Origin: Ignelater luminosus
Lineage: Eukaryota > Arthropoda > Insecta > Coleoptera > Elateridae
DNA: 64,000 bases
Direction: 5' to 3'
NCBI GenBank assembly: GCA_011009095.1
Contig: VTPC01003688.1
Location: 57,467-121,466 of the forward strand
Made by a program: the position numbers and the translations under genes. The notes beneath the pieces were generated by a model. It was not told the origin of the DNA. It worked only from the letters and a program-made list of their open reading frames with translations, and made no database searches. Positions 35,601 to 42,959 of the stretch are shown in pieces. Position 1 is the first letter of the stretch; each line of letters starts with the position of its first letter.

Positions 35601-37310
35601 GGTTTTAGTCTCCGACAACGTTGCAATCTTCAAATTAACAGAATTTAAAGATTATCGTATTCGAAACGGAGTCATTCAAAAGTTTAATGCCCCCCAACCA
35701 CTCATCTACTAACGGGTTAGCCAAAAGGAATGTTCAAACGTTGAAGGCAAAACTGAATCCAATCCTTCCAATCCAACGACTTGGGAAAGTTTGATGCAAA
35801 TACTCACGAACAGGAAATACAAAATGCAAAATGCAAATATCAATTAATCCTTCAGGTAACGCTCGCCATTTTCGATGATTACAGCTAGTACTGGATCAAT
35901 GACATTCTGTAGCAATTCCAAATAGATATCCGCTGTCAAGTTGCCAGCTATAAAAAAGGACAAACAAGGCGATCACCTGACCAAACATTTAACTTTTCTG
36001 GTCGTTGATGGGTATGGACACATTATGAAATATTCTTGGATTCGAATCTGCCCAATAGCTACAATTATGACGATTAACCGCACCATTTATAAAAAAAGAG
36101 CATTAATCGGGGCAATATGCAGAAGTGAAAGGCCTTTCTATGTGCTACTTGAACCCGCCACTTTCGAGATTTCTGAGGGGTTGAAGTTTAGGATTCGAAT
36201 TGTACATCAGAAAATATCCAAATCGGCGCGTTTTTGGGTTTTTTCAAAAAAATATTTTCGTGGGAGTTATTCAGTCTGTTTCGTTTTCGTTGGGCCACGC
36301 TGTATAATGTTTGCATCTTTAACTGTGACACTGTTGTACACTGTTGTTAATAAAATGATTTTCAATTTGTGCTTTAAAAATACACAACGTAGGAGTTAGG
36401 GACTTCCAGTTATTAAATGTCTGAATATTCTAAGAAGAAGTTGGAAATTCTGGGAAAACGTAGGGAATCTACTCTGAACCTGAATATTCTTAGACGCTAA
36501 AGAACCAACAGATTATTACTTACTTAGTTCGAAATTACGAATTTCGTCATGTTATTCGAGACGTAGATTTCAGTTGTCTTATTCGCCACTATGCAGCCTC
36601 TAGTCACCGTAGTCACAGGTAGTTAGTTGCATTACATTGATTAAACTGAATACGGTCATAACGTTGAAAATAGAATAACATACTTACGTACTAAAGTACA
36701 GTCTTTAAATTTTAAAAATAAGTGAGAAAAATGCATTTGTTAGACAAAGCAGTTGCTCTAGATTTTTTTTAACAAAGTTAATAAAAATTGTTAAGTAAAA
36801 TAGAGTTTTATTTTTATTTTTTCAAGCACATAAATTAAGAGAAATGCTTCACATAAAGAAATTTACTATATGAGATGTTTATGCTCTATTGTTCACGTAA
36901 ATAATAAATTCTAGTCCTTTTGCCAAGGACACAGAATCAAGTTAACATCTATTATCATACTCTTAAACTCCGATTTCTTTGATGTTTTAATTTATTACTT
37001 CCTTGCAGCAAAATTCAGCTTTATCTTAGAAACATAAATGCAAATCCTAATAAAGGAATTCTTATTACAAACAAATCAATAAATCATTTTAAAGCCGATA
37101 ATTAATTAATAAATCCACACAAACACATACCGATTGAGGCACTCCCGAAGTGCTGGTGCTAAGAGTAAAAGAAGTTGTAGATACAGGTTTGAATGATGCG
37201 GTTGTCGTCGTGTTTTCTTCATTTTTTTCTGTAACCAAGGTTGTTTCTTGTGCTTTAATGTTTGGTAAAAAAGAGCACACAAATAACACTATTACACCAC
37301 ACCTAGTCAT
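5897..37310 (-). CDS. Methuselah-like GPCR with two N-terminal DM13 domains (whole gene)
   Basis: Predicted minus-strand exons are 37310-37131, 16318-15947, 15888-15484, 15425-15217, 14422-14205, 7229-7047, 6992-6914, 6839-6664, 6603-6444 and 6389-5897. Every junction has GT-AG ends and the phases agree (0,0,0,2,1,1,2,1,2). The joined length is 2475 nt, or 824 residues. The domain order is signal peptide (1-21), Thr/Ser-rich linker, DM13 (about 70-180), DM13 (about 195-310), Methuselah-type Cys-rich ectodomain (about 325-440), seven helices (from about 450 to 712), and a hydrophilic tail of about 110 residues. Methuselah receptors are secretin-class-related insect GPCRs at the plasma membrane; ligand and role here are unknown. 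The link from exon 1 across about 20.8 kb rests only on phase, the signal peptide and the lack of a better start, so it is the weakest join. The core from 16318 to 5897 is solid. Confidence 0.75.
7267..8390. other. Intron sequence, no gene recognised
   Basis: Very AT-rich receptor intron. It contains a short ATT trinucleotide run at about 7505-7530. I see no coding frame or transposon end. Confidence 0.5.
8393..9430 (+). pseudogene. Decayed multi-exon gene fragment with a tandemly duplicated exon, unidentified
   Basis: ATG at 8393 opens MGLSAIS and runs into a GTAAGT donor. After an acceptor near 8754 an exon reads DNENDANSKVSSILDNDRQQ and on to SSVFG, ending at a GTGAGT donor near 8859. A second exon after the acceptor near 8940 is clearly a copy of the first at DNA level but carries an extra four bases. 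Read in the old frame it gives HANSEASCILENDGQQ and later IELKFMNFQDLGKDKPWIID before a stop. Further downstream RGRQLAVASLTLAGMYSEF is readable between stops. I do not recognise the family. It lies in the receptor's 7-kb intron on the opposite strand and is probably a transposon-derived or retired gene. Confidence 0.35.
9840..10085 (+). repeat. Fragment of the complex repeat family also at 17.3-19.5 and 49.4-51.3 kb
   Basis: Shares the sequence around GACCGTGCACGACGCGTCTA, the AAAAGCAAGCCCGA segment and the closing GTCTGCGCCA-like segment with 19380-19540 and 49930-50130. The similarity decays outside this stretch. The 69-codon open frame inside it is a by-product of CpG-rich repeat DNA. Confidence 0.6.
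10086..14060. other. Unclassified repeat-derived intron sequence
   Basis: Richer in CpG than the flanks, with no coding frame I trust. It holds several copies of the short motif TACAGGGTG or its complement (10642, 10691, 10797), a G10 run near 11340, and sentences such as CGTATCGATATGGGACTCC that recur in the repeat family at 50 kb. It is most likely a nest of old non-autonomous elements. Confidence 0.4.
14205..15425 (-). CDS. Exons 4 and 5: Methuselah-type ectodomain
   Basis: Exon 4 (15425-15217) follows the DM13 exon after another 58-bp intron, in phase 0. It begins EENKKIVRVQKCCPLNQVLT, with the double Cys-Pro opening typical of Methuselah ectodomains, then a GCADEN motif. Exon 5 (14422-14205) joins in phase 2 and reads QYPLIPNDDQFALLRNGSL, then DEYC and TTAIICF, the end of the ectodomain. 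It closes in FIIYAVG, the start of helix 1. The DM13 and Methuselah exons are only 58 bp apart and in frame, which is the direct evidence for a fused protein. Confidence 0.85.
14426..15216. other. Receptor intron 4, no further feature
   Basis: AT-rich intron between the two ectodomain exons; no repeat or ORF recognised. Confidence 0.5.
15484..16318 (-). CDS. Exons 2 and 3: tandem DM13 domains
   Basis: Exon 2 (16318-15947, 124 codons) and exon 3 (15888-15484, 135 codons) each hold one DM13 domain and are separated by a 58-bp intron. Both show the family pattern: an H-G-L-x-S-G-P-I strand, F-(F/V)-P-N-L-H-Y-D-G, APDAHFWVGNG in the first and GPDAHFWVGKG in the second, PDE-GS, IRLPDGLTVDQIDYFGIWC in the first, and NFGHV near the end. 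DM13 is known from insect Skeletor and Knickkopf, where it precedes a DOMON domain and is thought to act in redox or cuticle-related steps. Here no DOMON follows. The two domains are about 60% alike by eye and both exons are phase 0-0, which points to exon duplication. Confidence 0.9.
16320..17190. other. Start of the large first intron of the receptor gene
   Basis: AT-rich. At about 17030-17140 it holds a copy of a dispersed repeat whose sentence GGAAATCTACTCT...ATTCGAAATTA recurs at about 36440-36560 and, inverted, at about 23350-23450. Confidence 0.4.
17195..17300 (+). repeat. Dispersed repeat, copy 1
   Basis: The segment with CAGTGGCCTTGAGCGTAGGT, then GGTTAATGCACAATAAAA and ATTTATTGAAATC, is repeated with few changes at 23805-23920. 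Identity of the family is unknown. Confidence 0.6.
17340..19540. repeat. Complex tandem-bearing repeat element, copy 1 (two heads)
   Basis: A modular repeat. A head carries CGACGGCGCGC (17532-17542 and again 18646-18656) and a GA tract (17622-17655; GA-rich polypurine 18835-18960). Then come decayed units of about 115 bp with a GTATCTC-like core followed by ATGGGACTT and TTAGGTGTGG. After these are units of about 100 bp with CTCCTAACAAGGTTGATGG-like text and GTAGCACGAGCC. The same module order appears at 49.4-51.3 kb. No transposase is visible, so it is non-autonomous or a composite. Confidence 0.65.
17622..17655. repeat. (GA)n microsatellite
   Basis: GA dinucleotides within the complex repeat. 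Confidence 0.9.
19541..20298. other. AT-rich intron, no gene recognised
   Basis: Contains runs of TTAATTAA-like sequence at about 19590 and 19970. No open frame or mobile element end before the transposon at 20299. Confidence 0.4.
20621..21840 (+). pseudogene. Transposase of the 20.3-kb element, interrupted
   Basis: The ATG at 20621 opens MPFTSEQDKFFLIAHYRSGT, an HTH-type N-terminus. A GTAGGA donor at 20946 and a CAG acceptor at 21160 define a 215-bp intron; splicing joins ATETG to FSYGSCQVALKKKLRMHR in frame. A GTAAGT donor at about 20535 and an acceptor at about 20599 suggest a 5' UTR intron too. After the gap are ELFPHDHQLRVQYC, a TAG stop, then FMSDEAWFHLSGYVN (first catalytic Asp). A jump follows to FQQDGASAHT (second Asp) and SPDLTPLDFF (third). 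Between the first and second Asp a long block is missing, and after DFF a frame shift leads to GHLKNNVYRHR. The copy is dead. Confidence 0.8.
21216..21315. other. Assembly gap (100 N)
   Basis: Exactly 100 N, a scaffold placeholder, inside the transposase gene; the true length is unknown. Confidence 0.99.
22680..23800. other. Intron, dispersed repeat only
   Basis: No gene. About 23340-23460 holds an inverted copy of the repeat also at 36430-36560 (GTAGATTCTCTACG-like and AAGAACCAACAG-like text). The short open frame at 22775 has no domain. Confidence 0.4.
23805..23920 (+). repeat. Dispersed repeat, copy 2
   Basis: Second copy of the segment at 17195-17300, with the same CCTTGAGCGTAGGTAAGG core and TTTATTGAAATC end. 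Confidence 0.6.
23921..24735. other. Intron, mixed repeats
   Basis: A TACACCCTGTATATC motif occurs at 24013. The stretch around 24594-24640 (AATGTCCGGAGCGAACGGAA) has a near copy at 31938-31985. No gene seen. Confidence 0.4.
24740..25530 (+). repeat. 9-bp-periodic minisatellite element, copy A
   Basis: A unique flank (24740-24940, ending near GAGTCCTGTACGGGCAGAAA) is followed by about 550 bp of decayed 9-bp units, roughly CCCGANNGNCC-like. The flank recurs inverted at 48905-49100, and the repeat tract recurs at 48.1-48.9 and 53.6-54.75 kb. The 9-bp period yields long open frames with a residue repeating every third position; these are not proteins. Confidence 0.75.
25531..27399 (+). repeat. 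Large LTR-like repeat, copy a (5' end clipped, internal deletion)
   Basis: Shares its whole length with 44871-47060 and the inverse of 32041-35333. It lacks the first roughly 10 bp (TGTAATGTTA) and about 430 bp near 27040 present in the others. It ends in CCCGTTACA. It holds AATAAAA near 26460 followed by TTGGTGAGACCCGGCGA, a motif that resembles the LTR/leader junction of arthropod LTR elements, so part may be leader rather than LTR. Probably a solo LTR or terminal-repeat relic. Confidence 0.6.
27400..29400 (+). repeat. Dispersed repeat (C-A-B modules), copy 1
   Basis: 27400-28200 is the inverse of 40900-41530. 28130-29180 is the inverse of 57040-57990. 29030-29400 matches 58010-58410 in the same orientation. 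No coding frame is seen. It starts exactly where the LTR-like repeat ends, so the LTR-like element probably landed in it. Confidence 0.55.
29436..30728 (-). mobile_element. mariner transposon (full-length, inactive)
   Basis: 28-bp inverted repeats begin CGAGGGTGGTCTGAAAAGTT, flanked by TA on both sides; 1293 bp, the usual size of a complete mariner. The transposase reads on the minus strand. Inserted in the receptor's first intron. Confidence 0.92.
29501..30568 (-). pseudogene. mariner transposase with two frameshifts
   Basis: The N-terminal half shows two helix-turn-helix regions (IEYRAVIIYLFLKGNTPSQI and REIAEVMNMSKERVCHLLNQ) and WVPRLLT. The first catalytic Asp lies in ITVDETWIHHYTPET, the second in ILFHQDNAPSHTS, and the third in YSPDLAPSDFFLF, giving the DD34D layout. 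Frameshifts fall in homopolymer runs near 30115 and 30000 and split the gene in three, so no transposase can be made. The true start is probably the ATG at 30550 (MDKIEYRAV). Confidence 0.9.
30729..32040. other. Intron, no gene recognised
   Basis: AT-rich. A TACAGGGTGTC motif is at about 31808 and a near copy of 24594-24640 is at 31938-31985. Nothing coding. Confidence 0.4.
33286..34569 (+). mobile_element. mariner (mauritiana/Mos1-like), nested in the LTR-like repeat
   Basis: Inverted repeats of about 27 bp (AGGTGTATACCTATGAAATG...) with a single TA at each flank; about 1284 bp. The host repeat is continuous across the site, giving a clear relative date: the mariner came after the LTR-like insertion. 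Confidence 0.92.
33457..34497 (+). pseudogene. Mos1-like mariner transposase with a single in-frame stop
   Basis: Starts MSNFVPSNYDLRTSLIFCYQ and runs open for 159 codons through WVPHELTERQ and FLHRIVTGDEK. The next codon is TAG at 33931. The same frame then continues to YYFED at 34497 without another stop. The stop falls where mariners have Trp, so it is a single TGG to TAG change. Catalytic residues are intact: GDE, the FLDDNAPPH box and YSPDLAPSDYHLF (DD34D). This is one of the best preserved transposases in the window, and its near-intact state fits its nested, late arrival. Confidence 0.9.
35563..36160 (+). pseudogene. Gypsy-type integrase fragment
   Basis: Reads LDDILATHGFPLVLVSDNVA, then EFKDYRIRNGVIQKFNAP and a broken NGLAxRNVQTLK-like piece. 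This is the integrase core of Ty3/gypsy elements: the second catalytic Asp in VSDN, with the Glu position decayed. Downstream text around 35940-36060 may be the integrase C-terminal region. It lies just right of LTR-like copy c, but its position and direction do not fit copy c being its LTR. Confidence 0.7.
36161..37130. other. Intron, dispersed repeat only
   Basis: At about 36430-36560 is a copy of the repeat shared with 23340-23460 (inverted) and 17030-17140. A CACGCTGTATAATG motif lies at about 36297. No gene. Confidence 0.4.
37131..37310 (-). CDS. Exon 1 of the DM13-Methuselah receptor: signal peptide and Thr/Ser linker
   Basis: The ATG at 37310 opens MTRCGVIVLFVCSFLPNIKA, a typical signal peptide with cleavage expected near Ala20-Gln21. 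A stretch rich in Thr, Ser and Glu follows and ends in GVPQS at a GTATGT donor in phase 0. This fits the phase-0 acceptor at 16318. A 60-residue secreted N-terminus with no domain of its own must splice to something downstream, and no other minus-strand phase-0 acceptor with an open exon stood out in between. A different downstream partner remains possible. Confidence 0.6.
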
Positions 37311-38662
37311 TATTTATTATCAACTAACTGATTTGTACGGTATTTGAACGAGAATGTTGATATCCCTTATCACGAGAAAAAACCTCTCAAATATTTGTAT
37401 GGGAAAGTAAAAATGTTTGTATCTTTTCGAGTACCCGGTATGTCTCACTAATTAAACAACACTGTCTAATAATATAACACGCAATTATTTTCGTTAGAAT
37501 TTTAATAAATTTGTTCACTTTATTATTACTGCTCTTGTTTGTAGTATTTAACCTCGAAGTGTATGCACTAAATTAGCGAAAGTTTAAAATTAGCATCAAA
37601 CCATGCGCGCGCTTTTTTACTAAAACAAATTCACGTTCAACACGAAAGCGATTCCTACAGCTACTACCGCTAAAAACTATTAAAACCGCATTCGAGATAC
37701 GATAAAATGAAAAAAAAGCGGAACAAGTCTCCGCAAGACATACGTCATTTATTACGGGAATGCCCGCAGACAAACCCACATAGTCACAAACACACACACA
37801 TTATCAACATTTCCAATCTCTTTTTATGAGAATCTCGTTTTTTTGTTAAGGAAAAAACACGCTAATTGAATCCCGGTATGAATCAGGCGTGCACACACAC
37901 CACACACACACAATTTCCATGTTTATCTGGGGGAAATCTAAAAATTCATGCCTTTGAATTTTGTTACACTAAATTATGATGATTCATTCATTCATATAGG
38001 TATTAAAAATAATATCTTGAAATGAAGCGTGCCGTGAACGTGAATGAAAAACCTATCCGTTTAGGTTATCGTTATACGGTTAGCAGTTGCGTTCTTTATA
38101 AAAATAAAAAGAAAGTGTTGCTAAATTTCCAGAGAATTCATTAAGCTTGATTACTCAATAGAAACTTGAATTTTATTAATCGACACACTAAAACTTCATG
38201 GTTAACCATGGTAATAAGCGAAAGTAGTGCATAATTAAATTAAGATGTTTCTTAAAAGCACGCATTATTATCAGTTATGTAACATTCATATGAATATGAT
38301 GATTTTTTGCTTTAAAATTCAACGCAACGCAAACGTTGTAAATTTTATGGATAGCTTTTTGCATAAATAATAATGTCGCAATATATTTTTTAAACTATTA
38401 ATTTATTTTATATAAAAATAAGAAGTCTTAATATTTCCATTCATATGGTAAGGTTGCGTAATTTTTACAAACCTTTCCTTATAGCTTTTCAGACGACGGT
38501 CACATTAATCTAGTAGCAAATAACATCTGAAGGTGATGTACCGCCTGCTATTTTGATAATTACTGTTATTTTTTATAGCGTTCGTGTTCATCAACATTTT
38601 GTTAGTTTTAGAATTCTCGTGATGTTATTAATTGATAAAATGTGTCGACTATGCTATTAATA
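37311..38662. other. Upstream region of the receptor gene, no gene recognised
   Basis: Presumed promoter side of the receptor gene. It contains short CA runs near 37790 and 37900. No TATA box placed convincingly; see rejected items for an initiator-like site. Confidence 0.4.
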
Positions 38663-40628
38663 TTCAGTGTGTCCGAAAAGTATGGAATATCCTATATATC
38701 TCAGTAAATATGCATTTTATGGAAAAATGTTTCCTATAAAAGTTGTTTAGTGTTTAGTTTTACATTATAGGGCAATACCAAATAACTATTTTTTAAAAAA
38801 ACAAAAGCGCAACGAATAATGCTTCAATTTTTTTAATGGGAAGGTATCCCTTTATTGTACTCATTTGATAGAGAATTTTTTTCTCTTTTCAACAATGTAA
38901 AACTTTGATACACTTGCATAAGTAAATTCTGATTAAAACGCAAAAAATTGTTTGAATAACGCTTAAAAGTTTATTTATTTTTTTCTTTCCAGACGCGGTC
39001 TATTAAATTTTCAATATCATCTAGTCACATTATGGTCGGTATGATACACTTTTGTTTGTTGCAACAATTGAATGCATCGTAGAAATGTCAATTAATAACC
39101 GATCTGAAGCGAAAAGTTATTTGTTTAATTTATTTAAGCATTTTGATTAACGTGAGGATAACAAAGCTACAAAAATACAAGTTGCTATGGATCATTTATC
39201 AGAAAAACATCCTATTGAAATTTTAATGATGCTGGGATATGGAGACAGAAGGAGAACACATGAGAAAGTTTGCCATTTGTTTAATAACGTGCACCCCGAA
39301 TACCATATTTCTCAGTCTACTGTAAGTAAAATTTTGCATAGATTTCATGAGACGGGTTCTGTCAAAGATCGTCCAAAAAACGGGCAGACCTAAAGCTCTA
39401 AATAATGAACAACGTGAGAATATAATGTTGGCTGTCGTGGAAAATCCATATGTTTCTGTTCGACAAATTGCTCGTGAACATACTTTCAAGAAATCCACTG
39501 CACACGAAGTTCTAGGAAAGGAAAAGTGGCATCCGTATAAATCTTGTATAGTTCAAGAATTATTAGAAGAAAATTTAGATCGAAGATTGCAATTTTGCGA
39601 AGAAATAACACATAGGCTTCAGGAAAATGCAAATTTTCATAAAAATATCCTCTTCACTGATGAGGCAACGTTTTGTTTCAATTGTACCATCAACAAACAA
39701 AACACGCGCTACTGGTCTTTGCTAAATCCTGGCTGGTATGTAGAAGGGCACACCCAATATCAGCAGAAAGTCAATGTCTGAGCAGGAATTATTGGAACCC
39801 AGATTTTGGGACCTTTTTTTATAGAACATAATTTAACAGCGGATGCTTATCTAGATTTTATAAGATTTGACTTAGTTTCTGCTTTAGCTGTTCTATTTCC
39901 TAACGAACTAGATCCAGATGTACCCCATAACGGAATATGGTTGCAACAAGACGGGGCTCCTCCTCATTTCGGAATTAATGTCCGACAGTTTCTTGATAAT
40001 ACTTTCCCTTATCGATGGATAGGCAGAAGAGGTGCAGTAGAATGGCCAGCTCGCTTACCGGATTTAAGTCCACTTGATTCTTTTCTATGGGGCCATCTCA
40101 AAAATAAGATTTATGTCGATATGCCTGAAGATATTGAAACTCTAAAAGACCGTATTAGAACAGAAATTGGAGCTATCACACCGGAAACGATTCAAAATGC
40201 AGTAAACGAATTTGAAAGACGACTTTATCATTGCCAAGCTGTAAATGGTGCACACTTTGAACACCTTTTATGAACTGTAGAGTGTAGTTATACAAAATTT
40301 TCAATTCGTAACAGATGAATATTGAAATAAACTTTCAAACAATTTTTTGCGTTTTAATCAAAATTTATTTATGCAAGTGTATTAAAGTTTTACATCATTG
40401 AAAAGAGAACAACATTCTCTATCAAATGAGTACAATAAAGAGATACCTTTCTATTAAAAAAAATTGAAGCATTATTCGTTGCGCTTTTGTTTTTTTAAAA
40501 AATAGTTATTTGGTATTGCCCTGTAATGTAAAACTAAACACTAAACAATTTTTATAGGAAACATTTTTCCATAAAATGCATATTTACTGAGATATATAGG
40601 ATATTCCGAACTTTTCGGACACACTGTA
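38663..40628 (+). mobile_element. Tc1/mariner-superfamily element with DD41D spacing and about 290-bp inverted repeats
   Basis: Left arm 38663-38958 and right arm 40338-40628 are inverted copies with only scattered mismatches, beginning near CAGTGTGTCCGAAAAGT. TA flanks both ends. The length is 1966 bp. Such long inverted repeats are much longer than in the two mariners nearby. Confidence 0.9.
39085..40273 (+). pseudogene. Transposase of the 38.7-kb element
   Basis: N-terminal HTH text (VCHLFNNVHPEYHISQSTVS and SVRQIAREHTFKKSTAHEVL), first catalytic Asp in ILFTDEATFCF, second in IWLQQDGAPPHFG, third in LPDLSPLDSFLWGHLKNKIY. Forty-one residues separate the last two, the DD41D spacing. Lesions are an early TAA (about 39148), a frameshift near 39388 inside a GRPK motif, and a TGG to TGA change at 39779 in KVNVxAGI. 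The rest is well preserved to HFEHLL at 40273. DD41D is associated with rosa-type elements; that assignment is tentative. Confidence 0.88.
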
Positions 40629-40899
40629 TAAACTGTCGTTTTTCCACCTTGAATAAGCTGTTAGTGTTGATCTCTTTTTATGCAAATGAAGCTGATGAAA
40701 CGTTAGTTTGTTGATGGAATTATACTTGGCACATTCTACCATTAATTCCTAATAAAATGTAAGGTGGTGTAATGTAAATGCCACAATTCCCCAGTTTAAA
40801 CAAACCTCAAAACTTATTTTTATTCAGGATGCTTATAACTTCGTTTAAGTTAACATAAAATTGCCCATCTTTGAATTTTCTTGTCTGCTTTTTCCCCTG

Positions 40900-41530
40900 C
40901 TGACGTTACCAGAATTCTAAAACTCTGATACTACCTTCACGTCAGAAGATTCTAGATGACGTCCGAGTTTAGTAGCAGGAAACGGCAGAATTCTCCTCTA
41001 GTTCTCTGTAGGGTCGTAATTTCGCAGCAATAAGTCGGAGAAACACAAAAATGCTGTTCAACCATGCTAAGGTTAGATTCAGAGAATCTAAAATTTCAAT
41101 TGTAAGAACGGTAGACCAGTGTTTTAGATTATTTCGCTATCTTGTAACGTCTCCTATGACGAATCTTCTATTACCTATAATTATGTGACGTATTTTTTAG
41201 TACGCTACGTTACCGGAAGAAAAAGTGAAATTTTTACTCTCCTAGCTTTTGTTCAGTTTACCTATCGAACAGTTAATTAGTTTCGTACTTATCTAGTACC
41301 TGAAACACTAAACTCATAAACACAATTTTTAATTTCGACAGAGAGAGGGCAGATTCACTTTTGTTTGGATCCTTAGAATTTTAGAAATCTTGGTCTACAA
41401 AGATCACAGATTCTCTAATGAGGAGACTATTCTGTACCCTTTATTTTTAGCTTTGTTTTAAAATTGATAGAGTGGCTATGAAAGATCATAAAATTATCAT
41501 TACCTTCAAATTAAAAGTTTCCAATAGTGT
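40900..41530 (-). repeat. Dispersed repeat (C-A modules), copy 3, inverted
   Basis: Inverse of 27400-28200, including the stretch around AACCATGCTAAGGTTAGATT and the end AATTAAAAGTTTCCAATAG. Confidence 0.55.
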
Positions 41531-42270
41531 GATTTTCCCATTTAAATGGGGAAATACGTCCAATTAGGTGAAATTATGAAAAATGACAATTTCTTAAAAA
41601 CCGTGAAACTTCGTATATAGTATATTAGGTTAGATAAGTTCCAAATCATGACTTCTACCACCTTCTTTCGAATATACGGCGGTGACCCAAACACCCTGTA
41701 TATATACAAGTGCGGACACGGTAGCTACTTGTAACTAAGTACAATTCTTAAAGATTTAACTTAGAGCTTAAGCTGCAAACCTCTCTTCAATTGCCATTAC
41801 ACTGCGCCGCACAATGGGGCCGATCGCGAATCTAGCGGGTCAAAAATCTTATATGAAAGTTATTGGCATACCATTTTTCAAGTATTCTGAAGGTCATAAA
41901 ATGACAGGAAAACATTAATTTGATATTAAATAATCTGGCAATGACACAATATTCATAATAAATTAATGTTATTTACGTTTCTGACATGTAGTAAAGTCTT
42001 GATTGGAAATCAGTGTATTTATTACAATGCATTGGTATAATATTTATGTTTTTATGTAAATTTCCAATATATGATAAGTATTCACAAGGTATGTACAGTG
42101 CATACTTGTAATTTATGTACAAGAATATTTACGGATAAGGCCCAGATTGCCGATGCTGCAAAATTGCAGGGATTACAAGTCTATATTTGCCTTAAATTTA
42201 CAAATTATTGTATTTGAGTGTACTATTTAAATAAATAAAGTTCTTTTTATCTATTATATTTACATAAATA
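41531..42270. other. No gene recognised
   Basis: Begins with the palindrome CCCATTTAAATGGG and GACGT-like text that also marks the border of copy A of the minisatellite element (25515-25530). ACACCCTGTATATA is at 41691. Confidence 0.4.
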
Positions 42271-42655
42271 CCGTGAAAGCAACAAAAATCCAAGTCAAAA
42301 ATACCCCTGGATTCTAAATTTCTTGTCTTTGATGGTTTCATATTAATGAAAAAGTAAAACAAAAGCTATAAAACTATTCAAGTGACATTTAAATTTTATT
42401 TAGGTTATATTTTAAATGATTACAGTAAAATTAGTTTCAGTAAAAATAATTTACAAAACATCAATTTTTCATATTACAATCTTATTTTCGTAATAATATC
42501 AAGAATGAAAATGGAAAATAAAAATATTCAATAGTTCTATATATTTTATGACTTTTAAAAGTTTAATGTTTGAATTCATAATTCAAGGATTACTCTAAAA
42601 CAATCTTTTAAAATTCCAAGGGTATCTTTGACTTGGTTTTTTGTTGCTCTCACGG
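42271..42655. mobile_element. MITE with about 45-bp inverted repeats
   Basis: 385 bp with ends CCGTGAAAGCAACAAAAATC and CAAGTCAAAAATACC-type arms inverted at 42611-42655, TA on both sides, and no coding frame. Consistent with a Tc1/mariner-type MITE. Confidence 0.8.
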
Positions 42656-42959
42656 TATTATATTTGCATATTAAGTTACACATTAAAAGTTCCAGATTTG
42701 TTTGAACAACAACGCATCATTCAAGTGACATGTCACTAAAGCCAAAATCATTTGCATCACTGCTGATTTTTCCATCACTAACTTAGTCATCTGGAATCAA
42801 AGATGGTATAATCAGCAATTGTTTTACTTCATCACTCAGCGTGATATTGCTTTTCGGTAGCGGTTTAAAAAAGTTAATTAATGGGTCAGATGAAATAAGT
42901 AAATTGTTCAAAATATCAACGTTTGTTGATGTCCGACTAATTTTTTTGGATAAAATGTT

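Noticed and set aside
35334..36160. Gypsy integrase as the pol of LTR-like copy c
   Set aside because: If copy c keeps the orientation inferred from its relatives, the integrase lies on the wrong side and strand; no second LTR follows.
35941..36399. 152-codon open frame
   Set aside because: No domain is recognised; it overlaps decayed gypsy integrase text in another frame and ends in repeat DNA.
37325..37330. TCAGTT on the minus strand as an initiator for the receptor gene
   Set aside because: It would leave a 5' UTR of under 20 bases, and no TATA or downstream element supports it; a 6-mer is too weak.
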